45,953 nt of DNA from Oscillospiraceae bacterium (GCA_009782405.1 WRJC01000024.1:1-45953); one strand, 5' to 3'. Counted from the first letter of the stretch, positions 7,478-16,769 are shown. Program-made: numbers and translations. Notes: a model not told the origin generated them from the letters alone.

Positions 7478-9257
7478 ACCATTGCGCCTGTTCGTTAAAG
7501 AAATTGGCGTACAGCCCGTTTTTTTTCATCAGTTCGTCATGCGTCCCGACTTCGGCGACCTTGCCGTTATCGAGTAAAATTATTCTGTCGGCAAGCCGGG
7601 CGAACCCTACGCGGTGGCTGATCAAAATCGCGGTGCTGCCCTCTATTTTTTCTTTGATATGCGTAAACTGCTCCAGTTCCGCAATAGGGTCGAGCATCGA
7701 CGCGGGTTCGTCGAATATCAAAATATCCTTGTCGCTCATGTGGGCGCGGGACACGGCTATTTTCTGCCGTTCGCCGCCCGAAAAGTCCGCGCCTGTTTCC
7801 TCCACGTCTTTGCGGATAAAGGTGTCGCCCCCTTTTGGGAGTTTCATCACAAATCCCGCCGCGCCGCCTTTTTCGAGTGCGCGGCTGATTTTATCCATGT
7901 CGCCGATGTTCTCAATGTCGCCAAAACCGACGTTCTCAAATACGGGCAAATGAAACAGATAATAGTCCTGGAAAAACGCGCCTATGCTGTTTTTCAAAAA
8001 CCCTTGCTCGAAATCGCCATAAGCCATGCCGTTGTAAAACAGCTTGCCCGACGGCGGCTTGTATATCTGCAACAGAGTATTGACCAAAGTGGATTTGCCG
8101 CTCCCGTTCGCGCCGACTAACGCGACGGTTTCGCCGCGTTTTATCTCTATGGAAACATGGTCGAGCGCATACTTTTCGCTTTTGTATGAGTATGTCAAAT
8201 CCTCCGTTTTGAAAACTGTATCTGTTTTTGTGGGCCTGCTTTCGGCGGCAGGGGCATTATCGGCGTTTTTGGCGGGAGCGGAGAAATATTTGTATTGCCG
8301 CTCCAAAGCGTATAGCCCGTGGTCGGCAAGCATCAGCGTCCGCGCTATGCCCGTTATGGAAGTATAGATATTCATGCAGAGCGTGAATATGACGAGCAAG
8401 ACGGCGGCGGTCATCGTCCCGCCCGCGACCGCGAAAAGCGAATAGACAATCATAGCCGCCAAGAATATGTAAAACCCGAACCCGCTGATGAACGAACGCA
8501 GCTCGACGGCGACCGTGTTTTTGATTTGATAGTCGTATATTGGTTTGTACGCCTCTTTCCAGTTTTTGTATAGTGTTTCCCTCGATTCAAAAACACGCAG
8601 CTCTTTTGCGTATTCCTGCGAGTACGGCATATTTTCGTAATGTGCGGCAAGCCGCTCCTTGTCCCTTATCTTTTGCCAGTTATACCGCAGCTTCTCGACA
8701 AATATCAGGTTAAGCCATATGATGCCGATCGTATAGGCCGACGCTATGGCAAAAATGAGTTTCGACAGCGAAAACGCCACTATCAATAGCGAGGCCGTCC
8801 CCACGAATTTGCCCAGCAGGGTGCAGAAGCTGCTTATCACGTCCGTCAGCGACCCCTCGCGGAAAGCGGCGGCGAAAAACTCGTCCTTGACTTCCTTGTC
8901 CAGCAATTCCTCGAAGCTGATTTTCTGGACGCCGTCGATAAGTAGCTCCACCATGCCGAAATAGTAGGTGTCGTACATGACCGAGTAGACAAACTCCACA
9001 TTGAGCCTGTTTGACAGTCCGATGAGCGCGGTGATAATCCCGAACATGATGATCACGGACAATATTTCGCCAAACGCGCCTGTGCCCGTCGTTAAAAACG
9101 AGTTTAACTCCGTGATGATGGCTCTGTTGTAATATAACGCGACGGCGGGGAGGACGGAAACAACAGATAAAAGAACCGACCAGCCGATCAGGATTTTCTT
9201 GTTGAACCGCCATGCGAGCGAAAACGCCCAACCTATCGCCTTTATTTTTTTCTTCAC
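7470..9257 (-). CDS. ABC exporter half-transporter (permease-ATPase)
   Basis: 595 residues from a GTG start at 9257, with AAGGAGGG just upstream. The N-terminal half is a membrane domain of about six segments (for example WSVLLSVVSVLPAVALYYN). The ATPase has Walker A VGANGSGKSTLVN, signature FSGGERQKIAVSRA, Walker B ILIFDEPASMLDP and H-loop ISHRVGFA. The D-loop region reads DEPASMLD rather than the DEPTAALD or DEPTAAID of its three neighbours, so this may be the less standard partner of a heterodimer. The stop codon lies inside palindromic repeat copy A. It is separated from the preceding exporter gene by 58 bp. Confidence 0.87.
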   Translation of the reverse strand: MKKKIKAIGWAFSLAWRFNKKILIGWSVLLSVVSVLPAVALYYNRAIITELNSFLTTGTGAFGEILSVIIMFGIITALIGLSNRLNVEFVYSVMYDTYYFGMVELLIDGVQKISFEELLDKEVKDEFFAAAFREGSLTDVISSFCTLLGKFVGTASLLIVAFSLSKLIFAIASAYTIGIIWLNLIFVEKLRYNWQKIRDKERLAAHYENMPYSQEYAKELRVFESRETLYKNWKEAYKPIYDYQIKNTVAVELRSFISGFGFYIFLAAMIVYSLFAVAGGTMTAAVLLVIFTLCMNIYTSITGIARTLMLADHGLYALERQYKYFSAPAKNADNAPAAESRPTKTDTVFKTEDLTYSYKSEKYALDHVSIEIKRGETVALVGANGSGKSTLVNTLLQIYKPPSGKLFYNGMAYGDFEQGFLKNSIGAFFQDYYLFHLPVFENVGFGDIENIGDMDKISRALEKGGAAGFVMKLPKGGDTFIRKDVEETGADFSGGERQKIAVSRAHMSDKDILIFDEPASMLDPIAELEQFTHIKEKIEGSTAILISHRVGFARLADRIILLDNGKVAEVGTHDELMKKNGLYANFFNEQAQWYV

Positions 9258-9315
9258 CGTATCCCTCCTTATGTTCGATCTTTTCGGTTTCGGGAAAACT
9301 TATCCCGTCATTGCC

Positions 9316-11082
9316 TTATACTCTATACCATTGCTCTTGCGACTTATAAAGCCGAGCATACTCGCCGTTTACAGCCATCAAGTCATCATGTGTGCCTTGT
9401 TCGACCAACCGACCATGATTCATTACCAATATTCTGTCGGCAAGTTTTACCGAACCGAGCCGATGGGTGACTATGATAGCAGTTTTGTTTTTTGAAATTT
9501 CTGCGAACCGATTGTATATTTTCGTTTCTTCAATCGGGTCGATTGCCGCCGTAGGTTCATCAAGCGCTATAAAACTATGAGAACGGAAGAAGCTCCGGGC
9601 GATAGCCACGCGTTGCCATTCTCCGCCTGACAAGTCAACACCATCAAACTCCCGTGATAACATGGTTTCATAGCCATTATTAAAACTCCTGTCGCTTTTG
9701 TCGATACCCGCTTGAACGCATATTTTATCCAGTTCATTATCTTCCGTTGCTTCGCTTACTGCGCTGATTCCTATATTTTCGCGCAAGGTCATTTGATACC
9801 GCTGATATTTTTGGAACACAGCCGATATTTTTTTGAATAATGAAAGTGTCGTTGTTTTTGTATTTATTTCGCCATATAGTACATCACCCTCGTCCGGCAG
9901 ATATAATCCTGTTATTAAACGGACAAGCGTAGTTTTACCCGAACCGTTTTCACCCACGATAGCGATTGTTTCGCCGTTTTTGATAGTCAGCGTCACACCA
10001 TCGACCGCTTTTTGCTCCGCGCCCGGATATGAAAAAGATACACCGGATAAAGAAATATCCGCATTTTCCGGCAGTTCAATACCCGCCCCTTCCCGTTCCG
10101 GCATTTGGGTAAACCTGATATAGTTTTGAACCCTGCCAAAATAGCCGGCTAAAATACTTACACGCTCGAAAATTCCATTCATCATTGAAAACATTTGCTC
10201 AATGGAAGCAAATACTGCGGCAAAAGCGCCAACGCTTATATCGCCCTTCATCAGCGAATCAAACAGCAGCAACAAAACGCCGATATATCCGCCAAGCGAC
10301 AATACTTGCATACCCAGTTCAACTAAACTTGATTTCACGGAAGCTCGAAACCTAAGTTTATTCAAAAGTGTTAATGTGTCCGCATACAATGTCCTGAAAT
10401 ATGAAAATGCGCCTAAAATCCGTGTTTCCTTGAAATACTCGCGTCCGGTCATGCAATTTTCATAATAGTCAAACTCTCTGCGAACAGGTGCGGCTTTATC
10501 CTCGGCTTTTGAAAATATCTTTGTCCGAAATAAATGCGTTAATATAGCCGGCGCAAAAACAAGCGCAAGCAAAACCATTAAGAGGGGTTTAATTTGGAAC
10601 AGGTAAAAAGCCATAACGACATAATATGAAGAAGTGCATAGCATAAACAATATAGTTCCCGTGAACCAAGCAGCTTCGTCCTTGCCTTGAACTGCTTTAT
10701 TTATATCGTCTAATACTCGCGTGTCCTCAAAATATACAGGCGATATTTTGCTCATTTTTTTATGCAAGTCAACCGACAGTATCCCTTCGATTTTCCCCCA
10801 ATAGCAGTAAGAGATAAAATTCGCCATGCCGTTAATCGCCTGCTTGAAAATATGCGTTAGCGCCAGAATAGCCAACCAAAAGATTACGATAGCTAATTCT
10901 GCATTGCCAGCCGCGAAATCAACGGCTTTGTCGAATAATGATTGTGTTGCCGGCGCAGTAATTCCGTATAGAACCCCCTGCGCGATAAAGGCGATATTCC
11001 TTACATGAAATAACACGGGCGCGGCACGCGCGATTTTCGGAAGCATTATAAAAAATGCTTGAAAAACATTGACTTTCTTCAC
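9316..11082 (-). CDS. ABC exporter half-transporter (permease-ATPase)
   Basis: 588 residues if it starts at GTG 11082, which overlaps the stop of the upstream gene (GTGA); a GTG three codons earlier is possible. The N-terminal membrane domain is followed by an ATPase with Walker A VGENGSGKTTLVRLITGL, signature LSGGEWQRVAIARSFF, Walker B FIALDEPTAAIDP and H-loop VTHRLGSV. The tight stop-start overlap with the preceding half-transporter supports heterodimer formation and translational coupling. The C-terminus (YKSQEQWYRV) is of the same type as in its three neighbours, showing common ancestry. Cargo unknown. Confidence 0.88.
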   Translation of the reverse strand: MKKVNVFQAFFIMLPKIARAAPVLFHVRNIAFIAQGVLYGITAPATQSLFDKAVDFAAGNAELAIVIFWLAILALTHIFKQAINGMANFISYCYWGKIEGILSVDLHKKMSKISPVYFEDTRVLDDINKAVQGKDEAAWFTGTILFMLCTSSYYVVMAFYLFQIKPLLMVLLALVFAPAILTHLFRTKIFSKAEDKAAPVRREFDYYENCMTGREYFKETRILGAFSYFRTLYADTLTLLNKLRFRASVKSSLVELGMQVLSLGGYIGVLLLLFDSLMKGDISVGAFAAVFASIEQMFSMMNGIFERVSILAGYFGRVQNYIRFTQMPEREGAGIELPENADISLSGVSFSYPGAEQKAVDGVTLTIKNGETIAIVGENGSGKTTLVRLITGLYLPDEGDVLYGEINTKTTTLSLFKKISAVFQKYQRYQMTLRENIGISAVSEATEDNELDKICVQAGIDKSDRSFNNGYETMLSREFDGVDLSGGEWQRVAIARSFFRSHSFIALDEPTAAIDPIEETKIYNRFAEISKNKTAIIVTHRLGSVKLADRILVMNHGRLVEQGTHDDLMAVNGEYARLYKSQEQWYRV

Positions 11083-12863
11083 GCATACCACCCCCTCTGC
11101 GCTTCAAACATCTCCGCGTATATGCCGCCCTTATTCATCAATACTATATGTGAACCTTGTTCGGCGACACATCCGTCAGCGATAACGAAAATTTCGTCGG
11201 CAAGACGGGCGGCGCCCAGACGATGTGTAATAAATATTGTTGATTGTCCTTTGCTAATTTTGCCGAACAATTCATATACTTCACTTTCCGATACCGGGTC
11301 GAGGGCGGCAGTCGGTTCATCTAAGATATGTAGCGGGGCTCGGCTCACAAGGGTTCGTGCGATAGCCACACGCTGCCACTCTCCACCTGACAAATCAATA
11401 CCTTTTTCTTTTATCTTCCCTAACGGCGTGTTTAGTCCTTCCGGCAGTTTTGATGCCGCTTCGTCAAGTCCGAGAATATGAACTGCGTTTAATATTTCTT
11501 TTTCCGATACACCCTGTATGTTGCCTATCCCGATACTGTCAATCATTGAAATTTGATATTTTGCGAAATCCTGATATACAATCGAAAATAATGCTTTTAA
11601 CTCGGCTTGTTTCAAGTCGCGGAGGTTCCTGCCATCAATAAAAATATCCCCCGTGTAATTATCGTATAAGCCAGTCAATAGTTTTGTAATCGTCGTCTTT
11701 CCCGCGCCATTTATACCAACAAAAGCATAATGCTTTTTCGCAAACAATTTTAAGTTTAGATTTTTCAATATCATTAACTCTGTGCCGGGATAAGCAAAGG
11801 ATACGTTCCGAAACTCAATACATTCCGGCTCGTCAATATTTGCAACAGGTAATTCCGTTGCTTCCGGCGTTTCGGAGAGCTTACTGAAAGCGGTTAAGTC
11901 CCGCAAATATTCTCTGCTTTTTGCCAACTCGCTTGTGACGTGCGTCAATTCCCACGACATCATTTGCGCCAATCCAAACGTAGCCGTTACAAGGCTCATA
12001 AACATTCCGGCGCTGAGTTCACCTGTACCTAACGGAGCGATAAGAACACCCGCTGCCAAAACGGAAATTAACACCGTAATCAGGCTGGCGCTTTTCATTT
12101 TTATATAACGGTTGCGTTCGGCTTTGACATTGATTTTATGAGCAGTTATATATTTGTCATAATAACGCTTGTTCAGTTCGTCCGAATAGCCGAAAAGCGT
12201 CCGTTCATCTATGTTGTCCCGCCCGGTCAGAACACCTTGCAGATACCCGGCGCGGCGTGTGTGCTTCGCCGCTTCTTTTGACGCTTCATAATTTGCTTTG
12301 CCGCTTTTGACAGCCAACCAGAACAACGGAATTGAAAAAGCGATAATCACCAATGCCGCCCACCAAACTTGGACTACCAAAATCAACAAGATTGAGCTGA
12401 CGCGGATAAACAATTCGCCCGTCCGTATTAAATTGTCAAATCCATAATCAAGCCGTTCGGCAGGGTCTTTTCCCACGCGCTCAATTAAATCCCACGTTTC
12501 GTTGTTTTCTATATGGCAGTATTCCAACTTGGCGCGTTTTTCAGCAACAGCGGTACGAAAGGCTTCTGTCAGGTTCATGCTCAATTTTTCTCGAACTAAA
12601 TGCATGAGCGCCATCGCGTGTTCATAAGAAACCAGGAGTATTATGAATACCAACGGCATAACGATTTTATTTTTTTCCGCCTGTCCATTGAAAATATTGA
12701 TTGATGTGTCGATGAAACTTGCGGCGGCCAATACTTGGAGGGAGGGTATCAAGGCGTAAATGATACGGTCAAATAGAATACGCAAAGAAACTATTCCCGG
12801 AGAAATGGAAAATGGGATTTTTATTAAATCGCGCATTTTATATTCGCGGTTTTCTATTTTCAT
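11079..12863 (-). CDS. ABC exporter half-transporter (permease-ATPase)
   Basis: 594 residues from ATG 12863 (MKIENREYKMRDLIKI), with AAGGG upstream. The frame is open to 12968, but an earlier start would lie almost on the promoter, and 594 residues matches the lengths of the paralogues. Walker A VGINGAGKTTITKLLTGL, signature LSGGEWQRVAIARTL, Walker B LHILDEPTAALDP, H-loop FITHRLGAARLAD. It is the first gene of the exporter operon. The ~95-nt leader between promoter and start contains an alternative short frame (MSMLFYRRSTKGRGTTS...) that could be regulatory, but I cannot show a competing structure there. Confidence 0.86.
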   Translation of the reverse strand: MKIENREYKMRDLIKIPFSISPGIVSLRILFDRIIYALIPSLQVLAAASFIDTSINIFNGQAEKNKIVMPLVFIILLVSYEHAMALMHLVREKLSMNLTEAFRTAVAEKRAKLEYCHIENNETWDLIERVGKDPAERLDYGFDNLIRTGELFIRVSSILLILVVQVWWAALVIIAFSIPLFWLAVKSGKANYEASKEAAKHTRRAGYLQGVLTGRDNIDERTLFGYSDELNKRYYDKYITAHKINVKAERNRYIKMKSASLITVLISVLAAGVLIAPLGTGELSAGMFMSLVTATFGLAQMMSWELTHVTSELAKSREYLRDLTAFSKLSETPEATELPVANIDEPECIEFRNVSFAYPGTELMILKNLNLKLFAKKHYAFVGINGAGKTTITKLLTGLYDNYTGDIFIDGRNLRDLKQAELKALFSIVYQDFAKYQISMIDSIGIGNIQGVSEKEILNAVHILGLDEAASKLPEGLNTPLGKIKEKGIDLSGGEWQRVAIARTLVSRAPLHILDEPTAALDPVSESEVYELFGKISKGQSTIFITHRLGAARLADEIFVIADGCVAEQGSHIVLMNKGGIYAEMFEAQRGWYA

Positions 12864-12958
12864 GTTTTGGCCCTTGTTTCTCAAAAAAATTTGTCCATCG
12901 GGCATAGGCTCGTTGTTCCCCGCCCTTTCGTACTCCTCCGGTAAAACAACATACTCAT

Positions 12959-12987
12959 ATGATAACATAAAACCATGAACATTTCAA
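12959..12987 (-). promoter_or_regulatory. Promoter of the four-ABC operon
   Basis: On the minus strand, TTGAAA (12982-12987), 17 bp, TATCAT (12959-12964). It is divergent from the plus-strand promoter at 13036-13064, with about 50 bp between the -35 boxes. Confidence 0.55.
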
Positions 12988-13035
12988 GAGTGATTTGCGG
13001 ACGCGAACTATATTTATAGCGTTCACAGAATATAC

Positions 13036-13064
13036 TTGATTTTTCAATTGTTCTATGATACAAT
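13036..13064 (+). promoter_or_regulatory. Promoter of the attenuator-controlled GNAT-methyltransferase operon
   Basis: TTGATT (13036-13041), exactly 17 bp, TACAAT (13059-13064). It is followed after 17 bp by AAAGGAG and the three-codon ORF. Confidence 0.65.
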
Positions 13065-13095
13065 TACTTACATTCAACACAAAGGAGCTGTGCCG

Positions 13096-13107
13096 ATGAT
13101 TCGTTAG
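13096..13107 (+). CDS. Three-codon upstream ORF, Met-Ile-Arg-stop
   Basis: ATG ATT CGT TAG, preceded by AAAGGAG (13081-13087) with a normal 8-nt spacing. An ORF this short would be dismissed but for three facts: it has a strong ribosome binding site, it is the first start codon after a good promoter, and it is followed by a four-segment attenuator. Ribosome-sensing leader ORFs of antibiotic resistance genes can be this short. Translation is inferred. Confidence 0.5.
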   Translation: MIR

Positions 13108-13116
13108 TCCGATTAA

Positions 13117-13276
13117 CCAACGCAAAATAGCCGTAAATGCCCGGTATAGCACAGGGCTTGGTTTTGTTGGAATTGGACTGGCGTGAATGAGTACAAGGGC
13201 GCACTGTGTCTGTATGCTTTTTATTACGCTCGCGATCCTTTTCCAAACAAAACAGGAAAAGGATTTTTATTTTATT
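13117..13276 (+). promoter_or_regulatory. Four-segment transcription attenuator
   Basis: Segment 1, CCAACGCAAAA (13117-13127), can pair with segment 2, TTTTGTTGG (13162-13170), around an inner GCCC/GGGC stem. Segment 2, extended to TTTTGTTGGAA, can instead pair with segment 3, TTCCAAACAAAA (13241-13252), the 5' arm and loop of the terminator formed by ATCCTTTTCC and GGAAAAGGAT. The order uORF - 1 - 2 - 3 - 4 matches classical ribosome-mediated attenuators: a ribosome held on the uORF would cover segment 1, free segment 2 and prevent termination. Pairings are read by eye; the mechanism is inference. Confidence 0.6.
13235..13276 (+). terminator. Intrinsic terminator just upstream of the GNAT-methyltransferase RBS
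   Basis: A perfect 10-bp stem, ATCCTTTTCC (13235-13244) with GGAAAAGGAT (13255-13264), followed by TTTTATTTTATT. The next bases are the GGAGG of the downstream gene, so the terminator sits inside the leader and not at the end of a gene. Confidence 0.8.
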
Positions 13277-13291
13277 GGAGGAATTATTTTT

Positions 13292-14479
13292 ATGAGTCAA
13301 ATCGAAACCATCCGCTTGATACTTCGTCCGTTTGTGAAAACCGATATGGAAGCGTTGTGTTTCGACGGCAAACAGCCTTCATGGCTGCAAAGTGTCGCCG
13401 TTGAAATGTACGACATCGAAAAACCTTGCGCGTCATATACGATACAATTAAAATCAAGCAATACCGTAATAGGTCATATCTTTGCAGGCAAAAAGCCTGA
13501 ACTTAATAATGAGCTTGAAATGGGATATTACATCGCCGAAAAGTACCAAAACAACGGCTACGCCACCGAAGCGGGAAAGGCGATGATATGGTGGGCGTTT
13601 GAAAAAGCCGGGCAGGATGCTTTGTCCGCTGTCATTTTGCCCGCGAACAAAGCGTCCCGGCGCGTCATCGAAAAACTCGGGTTCATATATGGCGGCACGA
13701 AAAGGCTGACATATCATGTCGTCGAGCACGAGTTTGACTACTTCAGATTGTATCACATAGCCCGTTTCCCCGGTCCCGAATGGAGCGATATACGCAGTTT
13801 GTACAAAATGTATCCGCTTGAACCGATGGGCGCGTTTTTCAATTCCCGCGCCGATGGATACAATGCAGTGGTTGGCACAGGCATGTACGATTACGAAAAA
13901 TTCGGCAGTTGTTTCCCTGAAACTGACGAAAAAATTCAGATACTCAACGTAGGTTGCGGCACCGGCATCGAACTCGAACACATATGGAAGCAAGCTCCGA
14001 ACGCGCATATCACTTGCCTTGATTTATCGCGGGGCATGCTTGACTTGCTTGAAAAAAATCACCCCGGTGACCAAGGGCGAATTACTGTCGTCGAAGCTTC
14101 ATACCTCGATTGGGCATATCCGAAAGAAGCCTTTGACATCGTGACTTCCCACGCCACGATGCACCATTTCTTTCCCGAAGAAAAAACCGGGGTTTATCGA
14201 AAAATTCTCGGCACATTAAAACCGAATGGGTCATACATAGAAGGCGATTTTATCTTGGGTGACGATCTGCTTGCAAAACAATACCGCCAAAGGCATGAAG
14301 CGATAACCGAAGGGTTGACGGAAAAAGAAAAGGCATCGGGCGATTATCACGTCGATATTCCTTTGACTTTGAACGTCCAAATGAAATTATTGCAAGAAGC
14401 GGGGTTCGGTTCCGTAAAAATATTGGCAGATGAAACTAAGTTTGACGGAAGCCGAGTAATTTTGGAAGCGAAAAAGTGA
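13292..14479 (+). CDS. GNAT acetyltransferase fused to a SAM-dependent methyltransferase
   Basis: 395 residues from ATG 13292 (MSQIETIRLILRPF), chosen because GGAGG lies 9 bp upstream. The frame is open further upstream, but that part runs through the attenuator. Residues 1-165 are a GNAT domain of the RimJ/RimL type (LRPFVKTD...EKYQNNGYATEAGKAMIWW...NKASRRVIEKLGF). Residues 170-395 are a class I methyltransferase with motif I ILNVGCGTGIELEHIWKQ and the acidic residue in CLDLSRGM. Such fusions are unusual; acetyl and methyl acceptors are unknown. Resistance to an antibiotic is a guess based on the leader and the neighbours. Confidence 0.85.
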   Translation: MSQIETIRLILRPFVKTDMEALCFDGKQPSWLQSVAVEMYDIEKPCASYTIQLKSSNTVIGHIFAGKKPELNNELEMGYYIAEKYQNNGYATEAGKAMIWWAFEKAGQDALSAVILPANKASRRVIEKLGFIYGGTKRLTYHVVEHEFDYFRLYHIARFPGPEWSDIRSLYKMYPLEPMGAFFNSRADGYNAVVGTGMYDYEKFGSCFPETDEKIQILNVGCGTGIELEHIWKQAPNAHITCLDLSRGMLDLLEKNHPGDQGRITVVEASYLDWAYPKEAFDIVTSHATMHHFFPEEKTGVYRKILGTLKPNGSYIEGDFILGDDLLAKQYRQRHEAITEGLTEKEKASGDYHVDIPLTLNVQMKLLQEAGFGSVKILADETKFDGSRVILEAKK

Positions 14480-14515
14480 GGATAATCAAAATAACGTGAT
14501 TAATAGGAGAAAAAA

Positions 14516-15523
14516 ATGGAATGGTATCAAGATTTGCTCGAGCTTGCGGCGAAAGAATATAATTTTGACATAAACACTTTTAAAGTTAAAGAGGCCTTCA
14601 AATGGGGCAATCCGCCGGTAGAAATTTTTACGTTTCATAAAGACGGCAAAAAATATATCATAGATTTTGAACCCGGCTGGCTTCCTCAAAGGCGGCAGAC
14701 GAGAGCCGAACTGGATTTTATCTGTTATCTGGCGGAAAATAATATAAGCGTCGCCAAACCTTTGAAAACAATCAACAACGAACTTATTATTTCAACACAG
14801 AATAACGGTAAAGACTTTAACATCACCGCATTTGAGATGGCGAGCGGGCGGTTTTGGGATAAAAACGACCCGGACAGATGGAACAATAAAATATTTTTTA
14901 ATTGGGGCAAATTGATGGGCGATATGCACCGTCTGGCAAAAGACTATAAACGCTCGGACAAATATGACATACCGGACATATTCGACAGAGATTATGAGGG
15001 CTGGGGGTCGGCATTTGACTGCCTGAAAAAATATTCAAAAATATACAAAATCACGGATGAACTGCTCGGCGAGTTTATAACTTTTCCAAGGGACAGGGAT
15101 TCATACGGGCTGATCCATTGCGATATGCACCAAAATAATTTCCATATAGACGGGGACAAAATAAACTTGTTCGATTTTGGCGACAATATTTACGCTTGGT
15201 TCGTTTTGGATATCGGCATCGCGCTTTTTCATGCCTTGTGGTGGGGGCGAAAAGACGACAAAGGGAACGATTTTACGAAGGCAATCATCGATAATTTTTT
15301 AAAAGGCTATTTGTCCGCCAATCATTTGAGCGGTTTTTGGCTTTCAAAGATACCCATGTTTGTGAAATACCGGCAGATATCTTGCTTTGTCCCGTGGTTT
15401 TTCAATCCCGAAGATATAAACGACAGCCAAAGAGAATGGATATATAACATAGAAAACGATATTGTATTTGATGATATTGATTTAAAATACATTTCCAATA
15501 TCATCAAGAGCGTAGAGATATAG
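14516..15523 (+). CDS. Aminoglycoside-phosphotransferase-like kinase
   Basis: 335 residues with AGGAG before the start. The catalytic loop GLIHCDMHQNNFHIDGDK and the metal-binding segment INLFDFGDNIYAWFVLDIG place it in the APH/CotH-like small-molecule kinase superfamily. The N-lobe strand IDFEPGWLPQRRQTRAELDF resembles the homoserine/choline kinase-like group. It starts 36 bp after the GNAT-methyltransferase gene and ends 13 bp before a second kinase-like gene, so all three should be co-transcribed under the attenuator. Substrate unknown. Confidence 0.8.
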   Translation: MEWYQDLLELAAKEYNFDINTFKVKEAFKWGNPPVEIFTFHKDGKKYIIDFEPGWLPQRRQTRAELDFICYLAENNISVAKPLKTINNELIISTQNNGKDFNITAFEMASGRFWDKNDPDRWNNKIFFNWGKLMGDMHRLAKDYKRSDKYDIPDIFDRDYEGWGSAFDCLKKYSKIYKITDELLGEFITFPRDRDSYGLIHCDMHQNNFHIDGDKINLFDFGDNIYAWFVLDIGIALFHALWWGRKDDKGNDFTKAIIDNFLKGYLSANHLSGFWLSKIPMFVKYRQISCFVPWFFNPEDINDSQREWIYNIENDIVFDDIDLKYISNIIKSVEI

Positions 15524-15536
15524 GAGAGAAAAATAA

Positions 15537-16583
15537 ATGATTGATATAAAACAATATGGTTGTAAGGAAATTTTGCCCGGGGCGCTGACGGAAGACAATC
15601 TGAAAAATGCCCTTGGCAAAATGCTCGGCAAAAAAATAACCCGCGCCGATTTCGAGTGCGAGCAGCTGCATGGCGGCACGGTGGGCGATGTTCGGCTTGT
15701 CACGGGTTTTGCCGAAAGCACATCTGGAGAGCGAGTGCCGTATAAAATCATCCTGAAAGTACAAAAGAAATGGGCGCGTCAAGATGATCCGGACTCATGG
15801 CGCAGGGAATACGACCTGTACAAATCCGATTTTGCCGCGCTTTTCACCGATTCGCTGTGCTGGCCTGAGTGCTACCACGCCGAGATGAGCGAAAACGAAA
15901 CCGAAACGCGGCTCTGGCTGGAGTATATCGGCGCTATATCAGGCAGGGATCTGACAATCGAAATGCGCGAGCAAGCGGCGTTGGAGCTGGGGCGTTTTCA
16001 AGGCAGGATTTGCGCACGCGATTTTGCGTCGCTGCAAAACATATCTTGTTTTTCAAAGCTGGAAATCGTGACGGATTATTATATGGGCGTTCATCGGGAC
16101 AAAGCGGAATACCGTTATATACGCTCCGAAACTTGCGAAATCCCGGATCATATAAAACAGATGTTCATCACAATCGACGATCAAAGAAAGGCAATATTGG
16201 AAAATATTCCGGTGATATTGTGCCACCGCGATTTTTGGTTTGAAAATATATTTTACTCGGACGCCAAAATAAGGCTTATCGACTGGGACAGCAGCGGCTT
16301 TGGGTATATAGGCGACGATATTGTCCAGCTCATCACCGATGAAACGGACCCCAAAGATTTTTGCGAGCATTGCGGAAAACTCATTCCCGCCTATATCAAA
16401 GGGTTTTCGGAATACGCGGACGTTTCGTGGGCTGATAGTTTTCATGTATGGGAAAGGATTGTAATTCATTTTGGGTATGGCATCGCAAAAGATCATATGA
16501 ACGCAAAGTCGCCTGACGAAAAAAAATCGGCGATAGATACACTTCAAAAAATTTACGAAATGAGGGAGATACGATGGAATTAA
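15537..16583 (+). CDS. Aminoglycoside-phosphotransferase-like kinase
   Basis: 348 residues with AGGAGA before the ATG. Catalytic loop VILCHRDFWFENIFYSD and DFG-equivalent RLIDWDSSGFGYIGDD are clear. It is a different subfamily from its upstream neighbour, as shown by the spacing between motifs (the tail of about 110 residues carries DSFHVWERIVIHFGYG). The stop overlaps the start of the nitroreductase fragment. As with the rest of the operon, a drug or metabolite phosphotransferase role is inferred only from the family. Confidence 0.8.
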   Translation: MIDIKQYGCKEILPGALTEDNLKNALGKMLGKKITRADFECEQLHGGTVGDVRLVTGFAESTSGERVPYKIILKVQKKWARQDDPDSWRREYDLYKSDFAALFTDSLCWPECYHAEMSENETETRLWLEYIGAISGRDLTIEMREQAALELGRFQGRICARDFASLQNISCFSKLEIVTDYYMGVHRDKAEYRYIRSETCEIPDHIKQMFITIDDQRKAILENIPVILCHRDFWFENIFYSDAKIRLIDWDSSGFGYIGDDIVQLITDETDPKDFCEHCGKLIPAYIKGFSEYADVSWADSFHVWERIVIHFGYGIAKDHMNAKSPDEKKSAIDTLQKIYEMREIRWN

Positions 16584-16735
16584 TGGAAGCGATCAGAAAG
16601 CGCGTTTCCGCAAGGAAATTCTCCGATACACCCATATCCGGCGACATCATAACTGAAATGCTTGACGCGGCACGGCTCGTCCCAACGCCGGGAATGAATG
16701 CGATTTTCATTCCCGGCATTCACAATATACAATAA
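16574..16735 (+). pseudogene. Nitroreductase N-terminal fragment
   Basis: ATG 16574 overlaps the end of the kinase-like gene. The first 40 residues (MELMEAIRKRVSARKFSDTP then ISGDIITEMLDAARLVPTPG) match the start of nitroreductase-family proteins, whose Arg residues contact the FMN phosphate. The similarity then stops and 13 unrelated residues precede TAA 16733-16735. The full family is ~170-200 residues, so the flavin fold cannot form. The break coincides with a 12-bp perfect palindrome at 16687-16717. Confidence 0.75.
16687..16717. repeat. 12-bp perfect inverted repeat at the nitroreductase break
   Basis: GCCGGGAATGAA (16687-16698) and TTCATTCCCGGC (16706-16717) are exact reverse complements around 7 nt. 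No T-tract follows, so it is not a good terminator. It spans the place where the nitroreductase similarity ends and could be a scar of a small insertion or a foldback deletion. Confidence 0.6.
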
Positions 16736-16769
16736 TTATAATGAGAGTGAAAAATTTTACAAAATGGGG

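Noticed and set aside
13172..13200. Possible fourth copy of the palindromic repeat (ACTGGCGTGAATG)
   Set aside because: Only about 13 bases match and the stem is missing, so I could not support it.
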